Positions 1 through 12,000 of a stretch of 64,000 nt of DNA are shown here, piece by piece (position 1 is the first letter of the stretch; each line of letters begins with the position of its first letter). The DNA comes from Baylisascaris procyonis (lineage: Eukaryota; Nematoda; Chromadorea; Rhabditida; Ascarididae), in contig JAZARR010000179.1 of assembly GCA_037389465.1 (NCBI GenBank), forward strand, positions 5,428,501 to 5,492,500. The letters run 5' to 3'. The notes under the pieces were generated by a model. The model saw only the letters and a program-made list of their open reading frames with translations, ran no database searches and was not told the origin of the DNA. The position numbers and the translations under genes are program-made.

Positions 1-65
1 TGTTTTTCTGGTGGCTATTGCTGTATTTCACTTTGTAACCTTTGACAACATGTAATATTGTTTAG

Positions 66-585
66 GAGGGCTACAGGACTTTAGTGGACGGTCAGAACGT
101 TTTCATCCATCCATCGAGTGCACTCTTTCAGAATCAACCCGAATGGGTTGTCTATCATGAGCTTGTTATGACTAGCAAGGAATATATGCGAGAGGTTAGC
201 CTTATCGATTGCTTTTATTTGCATCATATTAAGAGGAAACATTAATTGACGATGATATCCTTTTTTATCTCACCAATAGATGCCTTTGAAGAAAACTCGT
301 CATGCTGTTTTGTTCAATTCTACTTTCTAAATACTTGCCTCTTACACGAGTTGTTTTTTAAGCCAACTGCTTTCGTGAAATTGCAACAAAGCCATTTAGG
401 TGACTGCAATCGATCCGAAATGGTTGGTGGAATTTGCGCCGTCGTTCTTCAAGATGGGTGACAATACGAAGTTGTCGGCATTTAAAAAGAACCAGACGAT
501 CGCACCACTATTCAATAAGTATGAAGATCCAAATGCTTGGCGTATCACGAGACTTAAGAAGAAGATTTACAACCCGAATAGATGA
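66..585 (+). CDS. mog-5: DHX8/PRP22 (MOG-5) pre-mRNA splicing helicase, last two exons
   Basis: This is the C-terminus of the DEAH-box ATPase that releases spliced mRNA from the spliceosome. Exon 66-194 encodes 43 residues beginning [10 protein letters not shown] and including the block [19 protein letters not shown]. Exon 400-585 continues [18 protein letters not shown] and ends in [10 protein letters not shown] with a TGA at 583-585. Both junctions have GT/AG borders and are in phase 0. These residues form the end of the OB-fold region found after the helicase core in DHX8 and PRP22 proteins, and the wording is nearly the same from worm to human. The helicase motifs lie upstream of the window, and bases 1-65 are the preceding intron. 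It lies beside three SR splicing-factor genes, which may be coincidence. The family call is confident; orthology to C. elegans mog-5, as opposed to another DEAH splicing helicase, is inferred from the conserved tail. Confidence 0.87.
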
Positions 586-962
586 GGTTTGTTAATTGTT
601 TTATTAGCACATGAAGTGAATGTGTTTTTTATCTTTCACTTTTTCATTTCGTTGATATCAGATTTGTGTTTACCCTTTGGATGGATGTTTTTATGTAAAG
701 ATGCCGGAATATTCGGATTATTCAAGCTTGTGGTGTAGAAAAAATAGGGGAGGTTCTATATACTTCTGTTATGTTTTCAAGCTAAATCAGCGCCAGTTAC
801 TGGAGCTCAGTGATGCTTTATGTTTGTTATTTGTGGTATCATTTGAGAGAAATTTGAAAGAGAGGTTAGAGGATTAGGTATTTTCTATAGGTACCTTCAA
901 TTTGCACTTATATTCATTCGGCAAAGATCCATATAGCTATGTGAATCTGCAACTGTTTACTT

Positions 963-968
963 AATAAA
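963..968 (+). terminator. Polyadenylation signal, probable mog-5 3' end
   Basis: A canonical AATAAA lies 378 bp after the mog-5 stop codon. No other gene starts between them, so it is the best candidate for the 3' end. A second AATAAA near 1589 is a weaker alternative. Confidence 0.4.
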
Positions 969-2800
969 CCGGAAGCGAGAGAAAGAAATGTTTAAGGAGT
1001 AGTCGCATCGCTGTGCATCCATAGTTTTTGAGGAAACTATCGCATTATTAATCCTTCATAATTGTTATCATTGTTGAGGGAATACGTTCCTGTTGGCGTT
1101 TTTTTTTTCAGTTGAGAAGCGCGCAGCTTAAAGCAGATGTTGCTTAGAGGATGCGTTAAAGATGATTTATGAACATGAACACACCAAAGTTAGAAAGAAG
1201 CCAGAGTGCTGAATACTGACGTGGAGGGGGAGAATACCTTTGAAATGGAGTCAAACTAGAGAACCGTTTGGGAAAGAGGGACAAGGGGGAGGAGTGTGAG
1301 GCCTACCATGCAGGGGACAGCAGCGCTGTCAAAAAGAGTACAGCGAATAAGATATTAGATGTGTATATGGAAGTCGAGGTGGGACGCATCAGAGGGTCGC
1401 CGCAGTGGCACAATCGAAAACAGGGAAGTTGAGATAGCTCCTGGGGAGTCGACAATGTTACAACACAACTCTAAAAATTGTTGTGAAAGAGCAACTGATA
1501 TGTGTTTGCTTTTTATGTGGATTTTTTGTATAGTACTTACCCTTTGATCATGTGAATACTATTCGTCCTTGCATTGTCTGCAATTTGAAATAAATTGAAG
1601 TGGCAGTTAAGCTGACAATATTATAGAAAGGTAAGGGTGTCATTGAATATCCGTAGTAGTGAGGGAAGATAAAATTAAATAAGAAATTCATTTGGCATGG
1701 ATTTTGAATTCTATTGTTTCAATGTTTTAGAGAATGTTTCTGCTTTAGAGATTCAGTTACTACCTTGTCGCAACTCCTAGATTGATTTGCTCTATTGTGC
1801 TCATTTTGAGTGATCTACGATTTTTTCGAATACTTTAAGTTGATGTCATGGTAAGGATGTTGCATCGAAATTTGTTGAACTGACATATGAGCTGTAGATC
1901 CGGAAATTGACTTCTATCAAAGTTCGCATTTGCCGGGTTCAAGTTCACTTGAATTCCAGCATTTGCCACCTTCCTATCTGCGGCAAGATCCGGAGTTCCC
2001 CAGGAGCATTCTACGATGTTAGTTAGCTAAGGCCATAATTATCCCGGAGGGTAGTCCGCCTGAGGTAGAACAAAAGTATGTCTGAGGAGGTCAAGAGCCC
2101 ACAGGTAGATCAAACGACTGCCCAGCGTGCGTCGTCAAGCTAGCCTGAGGAAAAATCGGGAGCATATAATAGTGGTCGATGTTGCTATGCTCAGGCACTC
2201 ATCCCTGCTTCTAGAGACCACTCTTTAGGCCGAGTGGGCCTATGTGTGGTCGTTGAAGTGCGCGAGATGATCGGCGGCAGCGCACAGTTCGACTACGAGA
2301 TCGTGCCAGTGATTCGAGCTGTCCCAGCGCCCTTCTTGTTTGTCGCCTTATTGTATAAGGGTGACAAATTGTTGGCCTTTATATCCTTGTCGTCTCACAG
2401 TATGCTCGACCGCAGCCCAACACAACGCGCAGATCCTCAAGGAGACTTGGACGACTAGGCTGGCCCTTATATCCATCTTTTCTTCCCACAGCCCAGCAGC
2501 AGCAGGAAATCATTCTGCGCAACTCACTCACCGGCCATGAAAGTGCAGCAGATTTAGGACTTCGGTTTCTCCTTTTTATTTCATCTCCTTCGTCATTTTT
2601 GTTGCTTACCTGGTGTCCAAGAACTATGTTTGTACTTTAACCTATTATACATGAGATCCTTGTCAATTTTCTCCCGCTTCCTAGAAATTCAGCACGAATT
2701 TCGACCAGTAACTTCGTGGTAATGGAACAACAGTTTTAATTTGTAAGTTTTATCGCGAAAAGGCTTGTGCTATATTGCAACAACTCAACTGCTTACAATT
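969..2800. other. Gene-poor intergenic DNA
   Basis: I see no supportable gene here. Open frames of 60-75 codons (near 1359, 2234 and 2340) overlap one another and have no recognisable domain, start context or splice sites. The part from about 1930 to 2560 is richer in GC than its surroundings and may be old transposon-derived sequence. Confidence 0.4.
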
Positions 2801-2879
2801 AAACTTGTATTAAAAAATAGTGCAAAGCCTTAGATAAGAACGCAATATGTTTATAACGAACGGGTGCATCAGCAAGTTA

Positions 2880-4030
2880 CATAAACTACCCCGGCTATCA
2901 CCGTCCATTGGGATCCCAGCTCGACAACTGGAAGAGGGAGCTGAAGGCGTTCCATTTCGGGCGCGGGAAAGGATCGAGGTGCACTCCTCATATCTCCTCA
3001 CCAGTGTCGTTCGCCACCCACAACAGACCCATCCGTTCACCAGACGATCCGAGTGGACTCGCAAAAGACCAATGTAATACATTTGGCGGGTCCTACAGGT
3101 GATCGTGGAAACTCGGCCCCCTTCCAAATGACCACTTGCGGTTAAAACAGCTGTCCATCCCAAAATAAAACCATTAAAGTTCAGACCATACTTTACTACA
3201 GTTCGAAATGTTTCTCATGAAAACCTCGGATGTGCAAATCCCGATTCCTCGTAAAAACTTTAGAGGTACAAATGAAACTGGAATTTTCCGGGAATTTGAA
3301 GTTAGGTTTCTCTCAGTTTCAGAATCTAATGTATTTTCTACAACTGAAGTTCGACTTCTCCCTCGAAGCTTAGGATAATACAGGAAGTCCTTCAGGACCG
3401 ACCGATCCCGAAAAATTTGTAATCCTGTCAGATGTGGTATTTACCGCTCGTCAATTTCGTAGGTCCGTTTTTCGGGACTACATCGCAATATGCACGTCAC
3501 CATTTATCGAAAACGTAGTCGAGTACTTCTCAAGTATGAGAGGAAATTATACTCCAATAATTTCACAGAAAAAAATACCGCAATGAGATAGTAGGGACAT
3601 ATGAAGCGTTCAAGGATATATTATGCCACAACACTTATACAGGAATCAATCCATAAACGGAGCGCATCGGTGAATGCGGCGAACTACTGAGTTTCCGAGT
3701 CGAATGCACCTTAGGAAATAGTAAAGTAGACCGCTGAGTCCGATGGTGGCCATCCAACAGCACTGCTAAACCCTCCTCGACTGGATAGACCAGCACTCAC
3801 GGAATCGAACAGAAGGCTACGTCCATTTATAGTACAGTTTATAACCATCCAGAACGAAGAGCTCAACTACTCATAGAAGTACGTCGACCACGAGAATATT
3901 ACGTACAGCATTAGCGATCATGCTAAGCGAAGTGGTCAAATTGCAAACGGAGACCCCTCTCATACTACATTCATTGACGATCAGGCCCTTTACCGACGAC
4001 CCAGCTACGACATCTCGAGCCAGACCTGGC
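2880..4030 (+). mobile_element. Possible very decayed BEL/Pao-type pol remnant
   Basis: Fragments in different plus-strand frames recall a Pao/Tas-type polyprotein in the expected order. They include a W-x-x-ELKAF-like piece near 2925-2950, a piece reading RGNYTPIISQ near 3540-3570 that loosely recalls the integrase RG-P-I-SDN region, and LSEVVKLQTETPL followed by IRPF near 3920-3990, recalling EVEA-NSRPLT followed by LRPIDF. Stops and frameshifts are frequent and there is no intact frame. Each similarity is weak and partly subjective; the order and spacing are the main argument. It could equally be unrelated sequence. Confidence 0.25.
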
Positions 4031-4892
4031 TCTAGTTCAAAAATTAAATGGAATTCCCATTACAGAAACCAACGATAAAAATAGGTAATGTACCACATCT
4101 TGTCCGATACTGAAAAGAATAGAAATCGAAGACGGCGATATGCGCTGAATAACCGCTTATCCGAGAACACCAAAAGGAACAGGATAGCCAAGAAAAGCGT
4201 AAATTCAATGAACAATTTAATAAGCGAAAATCTGAAAATGAATGTGGCACTAAATCTTTCAGTCATCTTCCTTTTCCTTCTCTTTTTTCCCCTCTTTGGT
4301 TCGACATCAAAGAACATCTCGTTCCTTTATTTCCTGCACGACCCTCCACGCAATAGTAAAAACAGCTGCTCTTACAACGTAAAATTAAAGCAATTTATTT
4401 AACTAATCGGCCTTGCAGTAAGCCGAACTCCTCCTTTAGTGAGGCTTTACCCTTAAGCTTTTTTACGTATCGACGTTGCAGTATTTTATCGTGGGAAATA
4501 AAAGAATTCGGAATCGTTGGGGTAAATCCCATAATAACCATGAAATGCATCACCAATTCTAAAAACACTACGTAACACAAACTCGAACTCCATCCTCCTC
4601 CTCCCACTATATCCCATATACTCTAAACGTCTCAATAAGCGTCTGCAGGCAACGCCGCACTGTACGCTCCTGCGTTCTCCCACATTCCGTACACTACAGA
4701 CCGCAAAAGCAACGCCATACCTTACGTCTCACTCGACCACAATTCACTCGTTTCTCCTTCTATACAAACAAAGAGATCCATTTCTCATATCAATATCAAA
4801 AAATAGACAACCAGAAATGAACGATGAAACACAACATTGAAGGATTCCGACACACTTCTGGACGGGGTGATACACTGCCATGAGTGAACACA

Positions 4893-5030
4893 ATGGACTC
4901 CGAGAACGATTCAGTCGCTGAAAATATTTCCGAACTAAAAAGCAATAACGGGGAACTTCCCTCACTTGCTGCACTCAAAAACATCAGGGAACAAGATGAC
5001 AGCATTCTTGATACGTATCGGACTCGATGA
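4893..5030 (+). CDS. Small acidic open frame, uncertain
   Basis: A 45-codon frame begins MDSENDSVAENISELK and ends LDTYRTR before TGA. It is rich in E, D, S and N and has a codon pattern that looks more like coding sequence than the surrounding DNA. A longer minus-strand frame (4796-5065) overlaps it, and only one of them can be meaningful. There is no convincing upstream acceptor, no domain and no paralogue in the window. It may be a chance frame, or an exon of an unseen gene. I assign no function. Confidence 0.15.
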   Translation: MDSENDSVAENISELKSNNGELPSLAALKNIREQDDSILDTYRTR

Positions 5031-5220
5031 TACGATGTGGTTTTCTCGGTGTGGTCATATTCCACTCATTTTTTTGTCGTACAGTACAAGTATTCGTAAA
5101 TAAAATTCCACTCAAAAAGAGGGGCCTGCCATTTCATCACCTGCGAATGAGCGATGCAAGAATTTGCTTTTCATCGTAATCGACTACAAAAAACTGAACG
5201 TCTCCCACTCTCGTCTCAAG

Positions 5221-5264
5221 TGACAGATTCTATCTCGTATTGCTTGACAGATTCTATTTCGTAT
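5221..5264. repeat. Short direct duplication, 24-bp unit
   Basis: The phrase TGACAGATTCTATCTCGTAT is repeated immediately with one change (TTTCGTAT). It is a simple tandem duplication with no clear role. Confidence 0.6.
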
Positions 5265-5524
5265 GGCATCGGCTAAGAATTTCGAAACGCAAGTTAGCAT
5301 CAGCTCGTCAACTTGCCAGACATCAGGTTTAATCTACGATGTAAATTACACCATCAATTTTGTCACCTTCGCTGTTTTCACTCGCAATACGAAATTGCCC
5401 ACAACACTTACGCAGAGTGCAGCATTTTCCCAATCATGCAGAAAAGATATCGTAACACTTCCTCCTCGAAGTTACTGTGAATAATCACACTGAAATACGC
5501 AAGAAAATGATTCAGAAAGCAAAC

Positions 5525-8074
5525 CGGCTGAGCGAGCGACTTCGGCTTCTACGATCATCATATCGCGGTGACGATCTGCGTGGAGGTGGTGTGCGAGATC
5601 GGCTACGTCCACGATACGGCGACCTTAATGAAGTGGAAATACTATATCCTTATGGACACAAAAACATTCACCAACAACTATTAAACCTGCGCCGAATTTC
5701 GATTTCAATTTATTTCTTGTTCCTTTAGATCAAAATTGTTGTATCTCCTGCTTAGAGACCTTGAAAGTCCATCAGAGACCAACAAACACCAACACAGAGA
5801 ACGCAAAGCACCAACCGTATAAAGCTACGTGTTGTGTTGAATCCCTGGCACACAACCATAGTCACCTTCAACTGTACTAATATAAATAACTCGCAAGTTG
5901 CAGGCATTGTTTAAATCATTATATGCGATGATAACTATAAGAAATGAGTTGCAAAGCGCGATTCGAATGACGATAATAAAAGTAATCAACATTGGAAGTG
6001 TTCTTATTCTATAAAACGATTCAGCGATCCTAATCTCAGACTTGAACGGTCAGGTTAACTGATGCAGCGTATGCTTTGAGCAGTGGTCTGGTCAGCACGT
6101 GAATGGAAGCAGTTGTACTGATCGGATATAACGTCGAGCGTGATATGCTTCAGAGCATGTGTCCATCTAGAAACCAACCATTGATGAATCTCTTACCATC
6201 CAGATGGATGAAGGAGTGCAGTATAAGGTTGCAAGAAGAGTAGTAGTAGTGGTGAAGTATGTTTAGATGAAGCAACGCCGCCTAAGAGGCGAGTCTTTGG
6301 AGAGGAGCGCCGCTAATTGATCAGCTTGTTATGACGTGATGTTGATGAACACTGATGCAACGCTGCACAATGCTCACATAGGAGAGATGAAAGGTGGTGA
6401 TAGATTGACGTGTAGTTGTTGGGATGTGCTAAAATAAATTCTATATCAACAACTTTTCAATGCACTCCAGCCCCAATAAACCCCTACGATACTCGAATTA
6501 CCAATCCCTTGTGTTCATAACATGCTTACGAACATATATTTCACTTATATCATTCATCAGTCTCAATGTGTACTTATAACTGACAAACGGCGCCTTAGGG
6601 CAGCCAAGTTAGCCGATGCCCTATCGGCTAGGAAGACCCACGATCGCGTTATATGTACCATCACTCTAAACCATCCCCTTAGTTTTTTGAAGCAGCAGGT
6701 ACCACGATTAGATAAGTAAACAATCGGCCCTTCTATGAGCAACACTTTGAAGCGGGTCAAACAATCATAACTTCCACGTCCAACCATCATACTGCCAAAA
6801 CATGGCGTTGCCACAAACCTTGACCGACGACGTGGTGCTCCACCGTAACCGCCACCACCACCACCACCACCACCGTAACCTCCCCCATTGCGACGACGTC
6901 CATGCGAAAGTTCGACACGAGCACGCACACCGCAAATGCGCCTGAAACACGAACTCAGTCTACGATAACCTTTCTACTTCCTAAATTCGTGCTTCTTCCG
7001 AAATGGCTGCTTACGACTGAGCAACGACTAACATTGTTGTCAGCAAGAACAGCTCAATAAGTAGACCTTCACCAAGGTATAGTTATCAACCTGTAATTTA
7101 ATGCCGTTTGGCAACCATCCCCACTGACAATAAAAAACAATCACCTTCTCTCGTAAACGTTTTGCCTTCCTAGTGTCATTGCCGGGTCAAACGTCCTTCA
7201 ACCTTCAATTTCAAGAACAGTTGTATGAGGGTAAACTAACGGTAACGATAAACAAATGAGCAGACGAAACAACTGAATGCTACTAACGTTCCGTCAAGTG
7301 CCTTCACCGAGTCTTCAGCGTCTCTGCTATCCTCAAATTCGACGAACGCAAACCCGGGAGGACGTCTTGCTACCCAAACTTTGCGAATACGACCGAAACG
7401 ACTGAACGCATCTTCGATCTGAACACATCTCACATACTACGATTTCGTACAATTGCTCAATTTCAGATATTTTTGACATCAAAGAAACATTGGAATACAT
7501 CACAGGACATTTAGATGTTTCACCTTCTCCTTCATGTCCTAGTCGGAGGACCTATCGTTATCCCGGAAATGGTATATACCCACGATTATAGTCTCCCTGT
7601 GATTAAGCAATAAACATCTAAGCCTTAGCAATATAATTATGAAAATCTGAAGAAGTATAATACTCCTCACAACTGATAATCTCTGCCATATTGAGCTATA
7701 ATTTAAAAAAAAAAGACTGTGGAGCCTAGAGACGTAATATGGTACAATATATGGCAGCAGATGTAGATGTATCTATAAGAAATGCCCTATTTTACCCTCA
7801 GGCTATTTGAATGAAACCTCCTAAAACACAGATAATTCTGTATTTCCGCATAATTAGCGGAAATCGTAGCACCTTATCGCGTGCTCATTATTGCACTTTA
7901 GAAAACGTTGAGCGCAAAAAAAAGTGATGAAAACGAAATTGAATATGAATTGATCCCGCCAAAAATAAAGTTGCAGAAAAATAAATGAATAAATGAAACC
8001 TCTTGTGATGTGGCATCTTGAGGTAATCCACCAACGTATACTTTGCAATCAAGTGGATCGGCACGACGAGACAT
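5525..8074 (-). CDS. rsp-6: SR-family splicing factor, RSP-6/SRSF3-7-like, copy A
   Basis: It encodes a nuclear RNA-binding splicing regulator. Minus-strand exons are 8000-8074, 7288-7418, 6819-6941 and 5525-5623 (75, 131, 123 and 99 bp), with GT/AG borders and matching phases. The first 70 or so residues form an RRM, with RNP2 VYVGGL and RNP1 GFAFVEF, and the block [11 protein letters not shown] is typical of nematode RSP-6. A poly-glycine linker follows, then an RS region containing [18 protein letters not shown]. The ATG at 8072-8074 is chosen because an acceptor lies just upstream and the reading matches copies B and C. The final exon after 5525 is not resolved; the last codon is split after CG. 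Exon 2, exon 3 and intron 2 appear identical to copy B except for the first base of exon 2 (I versus V), whereas exon 1 has seven synonymous differences. Confidence 0.85.
5864..7417. repeat. Inverted repeat arm 1, apparent gene-conversion tract
   Basis: This stretch is the reverse complement of 10047-11600. Both arms are 1,554 bp and every segment I compared is identical, including the 121-codon frame inside each. The tract covers exon 2 (all but its first base), intron 2, exon 3 and most of intron 3 of the two SR genes. Outside it the similarity falls at once: intron 1 is unrelated, and the exon 4 side has about 7 differences in 99 bp. Confidence 0.9.
6197..6281 (-). other. Predicted poison cassette exon in intron 3 of copy A
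   Basis: On the minus strand an acceptor reading CTCGCCTCTTAG precedes 85 bp that end in GATG before GTAAGA, a strong donor. Joined to exon 3 it reads R-R-R-C-F-I and then a TAA stop, and 85 is not a multiple of three, so its inclusion would truncate the protein. SR-protein genes in many animals use such exons for autoregulation through nonsense-mediated decay. The call here is an inference from splice sites and frame only. The same exon is in copy B at 11183-11267. Confidence 0.4.
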
Positions 8075-8088
8075 TTTTATTTAAAAAT

Positions 8089-8090
8089 CT
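8089..8090 (-). promoter_or_regulatory. Probable SL trans-splice acceptor of copy A
   Basis: The minus strand reads TTAATTTTCAG, then 14 untranslated bases, then the ATG at 8074. An acceptor with no upstream coding exon, this close to a start codon, is the nematode trans-splicing pattern. Confidence 0.6.
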
Positions 8091-9049
8091 GAAAATTAAC
8101 CTGTCATTTTAAAATGAAAACTATGAAAGACCTCCCATGCATTCGAAATTCGTATCATCAATAAATAAGTCAATTTTATTCTAAACTCAGCAGTTCCTAA
8201 TGCAATAAAACTGCATCAACGCATTAGTTGTTTTCTCTATAAACTTTTCCGTAATTGTTTACTATTTATTACAACATTGTCGTTTTGTATATCATCACAT
8301 CTCACCTCACCCGAAATGCTATGACAGTTGCGCCGGTATAAACTACCATCAGTTCTTTTATTGCACAAACAAACTATACAAATCAATACTGATAGTTCGA
8401 GAGCGAAATGAAACTACCCAATTGACACGGAAGCAAATAAACAACAATTTCTACAACTCAAAAACCCGTGTGCAATACCTCCACACCACACCTGTAAATA
8501 AGAGAAAAGCCACTCGGACCGCATGCCAACGCACGCCCGCGTATCACTTTACCGCAAACCGATTGCTAAAGTATACCGTAATAAGAGGCAAGCAAAAATG
8601 ACAAAATAGAATGACTCAAAATACGCGGGAAAATTTAAAATATTCGTTTAAAATTTCCCTATGCAAATCATAGCAGCACATAACCAACGGTCGGTTACAT
8701 GGACACGTGATGCGAAAGTCCGTGTTGTATCAACTTCGCTGAACTTCTCTAAATAGCCAGTAAAAAGTCTTACTTCCTTTTTTAAAAGAGCCTTATTTCT
8801 GCTCAATATTTCATGTTCTCGTCATCCCATCTTTCCCCCTCCCCCCCATCCATTTTCCTCCCATCTCATAGCCTATCAGAGCCAATGACCTTTTAGTCTC
8901 CTCTCTCATTGAGTCGGCGGTGCGCTATTTTTTTAAATATATAATTATTTATAGTGTTTCAAATATTCGTTGTGATATGTAGATATGTTCATTTATTGAA
9001 TATTGTTTTATTCATTCAATAAAGGTAGCTTATAGTCGTACTTTTTTTT
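8091..9049. promoter_or_regulatory. Shared upstream region of head-to-head SR genes A and B
   Basis: About 960 bp separate the divergent 5' ends of copies A and B and contain no supported gene. It holds an octamer ATGCAAAT (8661-8668), a palindromic E-box CACGTG (8704-8709) and a C-rich patch near 8836-8860. A shared bidirectional promoter is inferred from the layout; none of these motifs has been shown to act. Confidence 0.4.
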
Positions 9050-9051
9050 AG
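9050..9051 (+). promoter_or_regulatory. Probable SL trans-splice acceptor of copy B
   Basis: CTTTTTTTTAG lies 11 bases before the ATG at 9063. A further in-frame ATG at 9057 would add Met-Asn. The start at 9063 is preferred because its product, [16 protein letters not shown], aligns with copies A and C. Confidence 0.6.
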
Positions 9052-9062
9052 AATTGATGAAT

Positions 9063-12000
9063 ATGTCTCGTCGTGCCGATCCGCTTGATTGTAAAGTATA
9101 TGTCGGTGGTTTACCTCAAGATGCGACGTCACAAGAGGTTTTTTTTTAATTTTGTTTTTTATTGCATTTATTTATGTTGTTTAAGCAATCAACATTACTA
9201 GTTATCGCCTTCTGACTCTGGGGGGGGGGGGTGGGAGGGAGGGATTGGGGAAAGGGAGAGAGAGGTAATAAGGTTCCACTATCACGAAATATCGGATATA
9301 TCACCCGATCCGATGGTTGAATTTAACAAAATACTAAAAAAAAATCAAGCTAGACATTCAAAAAAAATGAATATTTTAGCAAGAATACTGCTCGAAGAGG
9401 TGAGAAGAACCTATACCGTAAAGTAATGTTCTGAAGGGGGGTTTGGAGGATAGCCTCGAATAGAATCAACCAGAGAGGAGGGAATGAAATAAAGAATTTT
9501 ATTTAATGACATATAGGCATCAATCGGCTAAAAATATGGAGTTTCATCCTTTATGAATGCTAAACGAGTCGATACCCAGCAATAGAAATGTTTGCACTGC
9601 ACTTTTTCCAGCCTAGAGGCACTGCACACCATACTACCTACCGATAACGGTACGCAGATCTGTACTGAGCGTAAAGTGCCCGCGAAGGAGGGAATGTGGA
9701 AGGGAATAGTGGAAAGAAGGCGAATAAGATAGAGCGCCCGCGAAGTCACTTCGGCGATTTCCAGATGTCACTCCTATGCGTTTATGGACTCGAACTGATT
9801 GCAGTTTTATTCGGCCATTACATCATCGGTGATTACCTTGTTTGGTTAAGAGCGCCTGAGGGATGCATACATCGGCTTGAGTGTAGCCGTAGGTTTTTTT
9901 TTCTTCCGGGCTTGTAACTTAATATTGAAACGATTCTCAGCAAAAATCGGCAGAAAAATCCTGAAACTGCCTTCGTCATATTTCTTATGGGTACGCAGAT
10001 GGCTGTAACAGATTTGCAAATATTGTATGACTAAAGTTTGTTCAGGTCGAAGATGCGTTCAGTCGTTTCGGTCGTATTCGCAAAGTTTGGGTAGCAAGAC
10101 GTCCTCCCGGGTTCGCGTTCGTCGAATTCGAGGATAGCAGAGACGCCGAAGACTCGGTGAAGGCACTTGACGGAACGTTAGTAGCATTCAGTTGTTTCGT
10201 CTGCTCATTTGTTTATCGTTACCGTTAGTTTACCCTCATACAACTGTTCTTGAAATTGAAGGTTGAAGGACGTTTGACCCGGCAATGACACTAGGAAGGC
10301 AAAACGTTTACGAGAGAAGGTGATTGTTTTTTATTGTCAGTGGGGATGGTTGCCAAACGGCATTAAATTACAGGTTGATAACTATACCTTGGTGAAGGTC
10401 TACTTATTGAGCTGTTCTTGCTGACAACAATGTTAGTCGTTGCTCAGTCGTAAGCAGCCATTTCGGAAGAAGCACGAATTTAGGAAGTAGAAAGGTTATC
10501 GTAGACTGAGTTCGTGTTTCAGGCGCATTTGCGGTGTGCGTGCTCGTGTCGAACTTTCGCATGGACGTCGTCGCAATGGGGGAGGTTACGGTGGTGGTGG
10601 TGGTGGTGGTGGCGGTTACGGTGGAGCACCACGTCGTCGGTCAAGGTTTGTGGCAACGCCATGTTTTGGCAGTATGATGGTTGGACGTGGAAGTTATGAT
10701 TGTTTGACCCGCTTCAAAGTGTTGCTCATAGAAGGGCCGATTGTTTACTTATCTAATCGTGGTACCTGCTGCTTCAAAAAACTAAGGGGATGGTTTAGAG
10801 TGATGGTACATATAACGCGATCGTGGGTCTTCCTAGCCGATAGGGCATCGGCTAACTTGGCTGCCCTAAGGCGCCGTTTGTCAGTTATAAGTACACATTG
10901 AGACTGATGAATGATATAAGTGAAATATATGTTCGTAAGCATGTTATGAACACAAGGGATTGGTAATTCGAGTATCGTAGGGGTTTATTGGGGCTGGAGT
11001 GCATTGAAAAGTTGTTGATATAGAATTTATTTTAGCACATCCCAACAACTACACGTCAATCTATCACCACCTTTCATCTCTCCTATGTGAGCATTGTGCA
11101 GCGTTGCATCAGTGTTCATCAACATCACGTCATAACAAGCTGATCAATTAGCGGCGCTCCTCTCCAAAGACTCGCCTCTTAGGCGGCGTTGCTTCATCTA
11201 AACATACTTCACCACTACTACTACTCTTCTTGCAACCTTATACTGCACTCCTTCATCCATCTGGATGGTAAGAGATTCATCAATGGTTGGTTTCTAGATG
11301 GACACATGCTCTGAAGCATATCACGCTCGACGTTATATCCGATCAGTACAACTGCTTCCATTCACGTGCTGACCAGACCACTGCTCAAAGCATACGCTGC
11401 ATCAGTTAACCTGACCGTTCAAGTCTGAGATTAGGATCGCTGAATCGTTTTATAGAATAAGAACACTTCCAATGTTGATTACTTTTATTATCGTCATTCG
11501 AATCGCGCTTTGCAACTCATTTCTTATAGTTATCATCGCATATAATGATTTAAACAATGCCTGCAACTTGCGAGTTATTTATATTAGTACAGTTGAAGGT
11601 AACTATGGTTGTGTGTCAGGGATTCAAGACAACACGTGACTTTATACGGTTGGTGCTTTCCGTTCTCTATTTTGGTGTCTGTTGGTGTCTGAGGGACTTT
11701 CAAGGTCTCTAAGCAGGGGATACAACAATTTTGATCTAAAGAAACAAGAAATAAATTGAAATCAAAATTCGGCACAGGTTTAATAGTTGTTGTGAAGGTT
11801 TTTGTGTCCGTAAGGATATAGTTTTTCCACTTAATTAAGGTCGCCGTATCGTGGACGTAGTCGATCGCGTACACCACCTCCACGCAGATCGTCACCGCGA
11901 TATGATGATCGTAGAAGCGGCAGTCGTTCACTCAGCCGGTTTGTTTTCTTAGACGTTATGTGCTTTGCTTAGCGGGTTAGCAGTACTTGATGGGAGACTT

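Noticed and set aside
6563..6950. Long frames of 121 and 61 codons in the SR gene region (also at 10514-10901)
   Set aside because: They are exon 3 of the SR genes read on into intron 3, or the same DNA in another frame. Splicing explains the real coding part.
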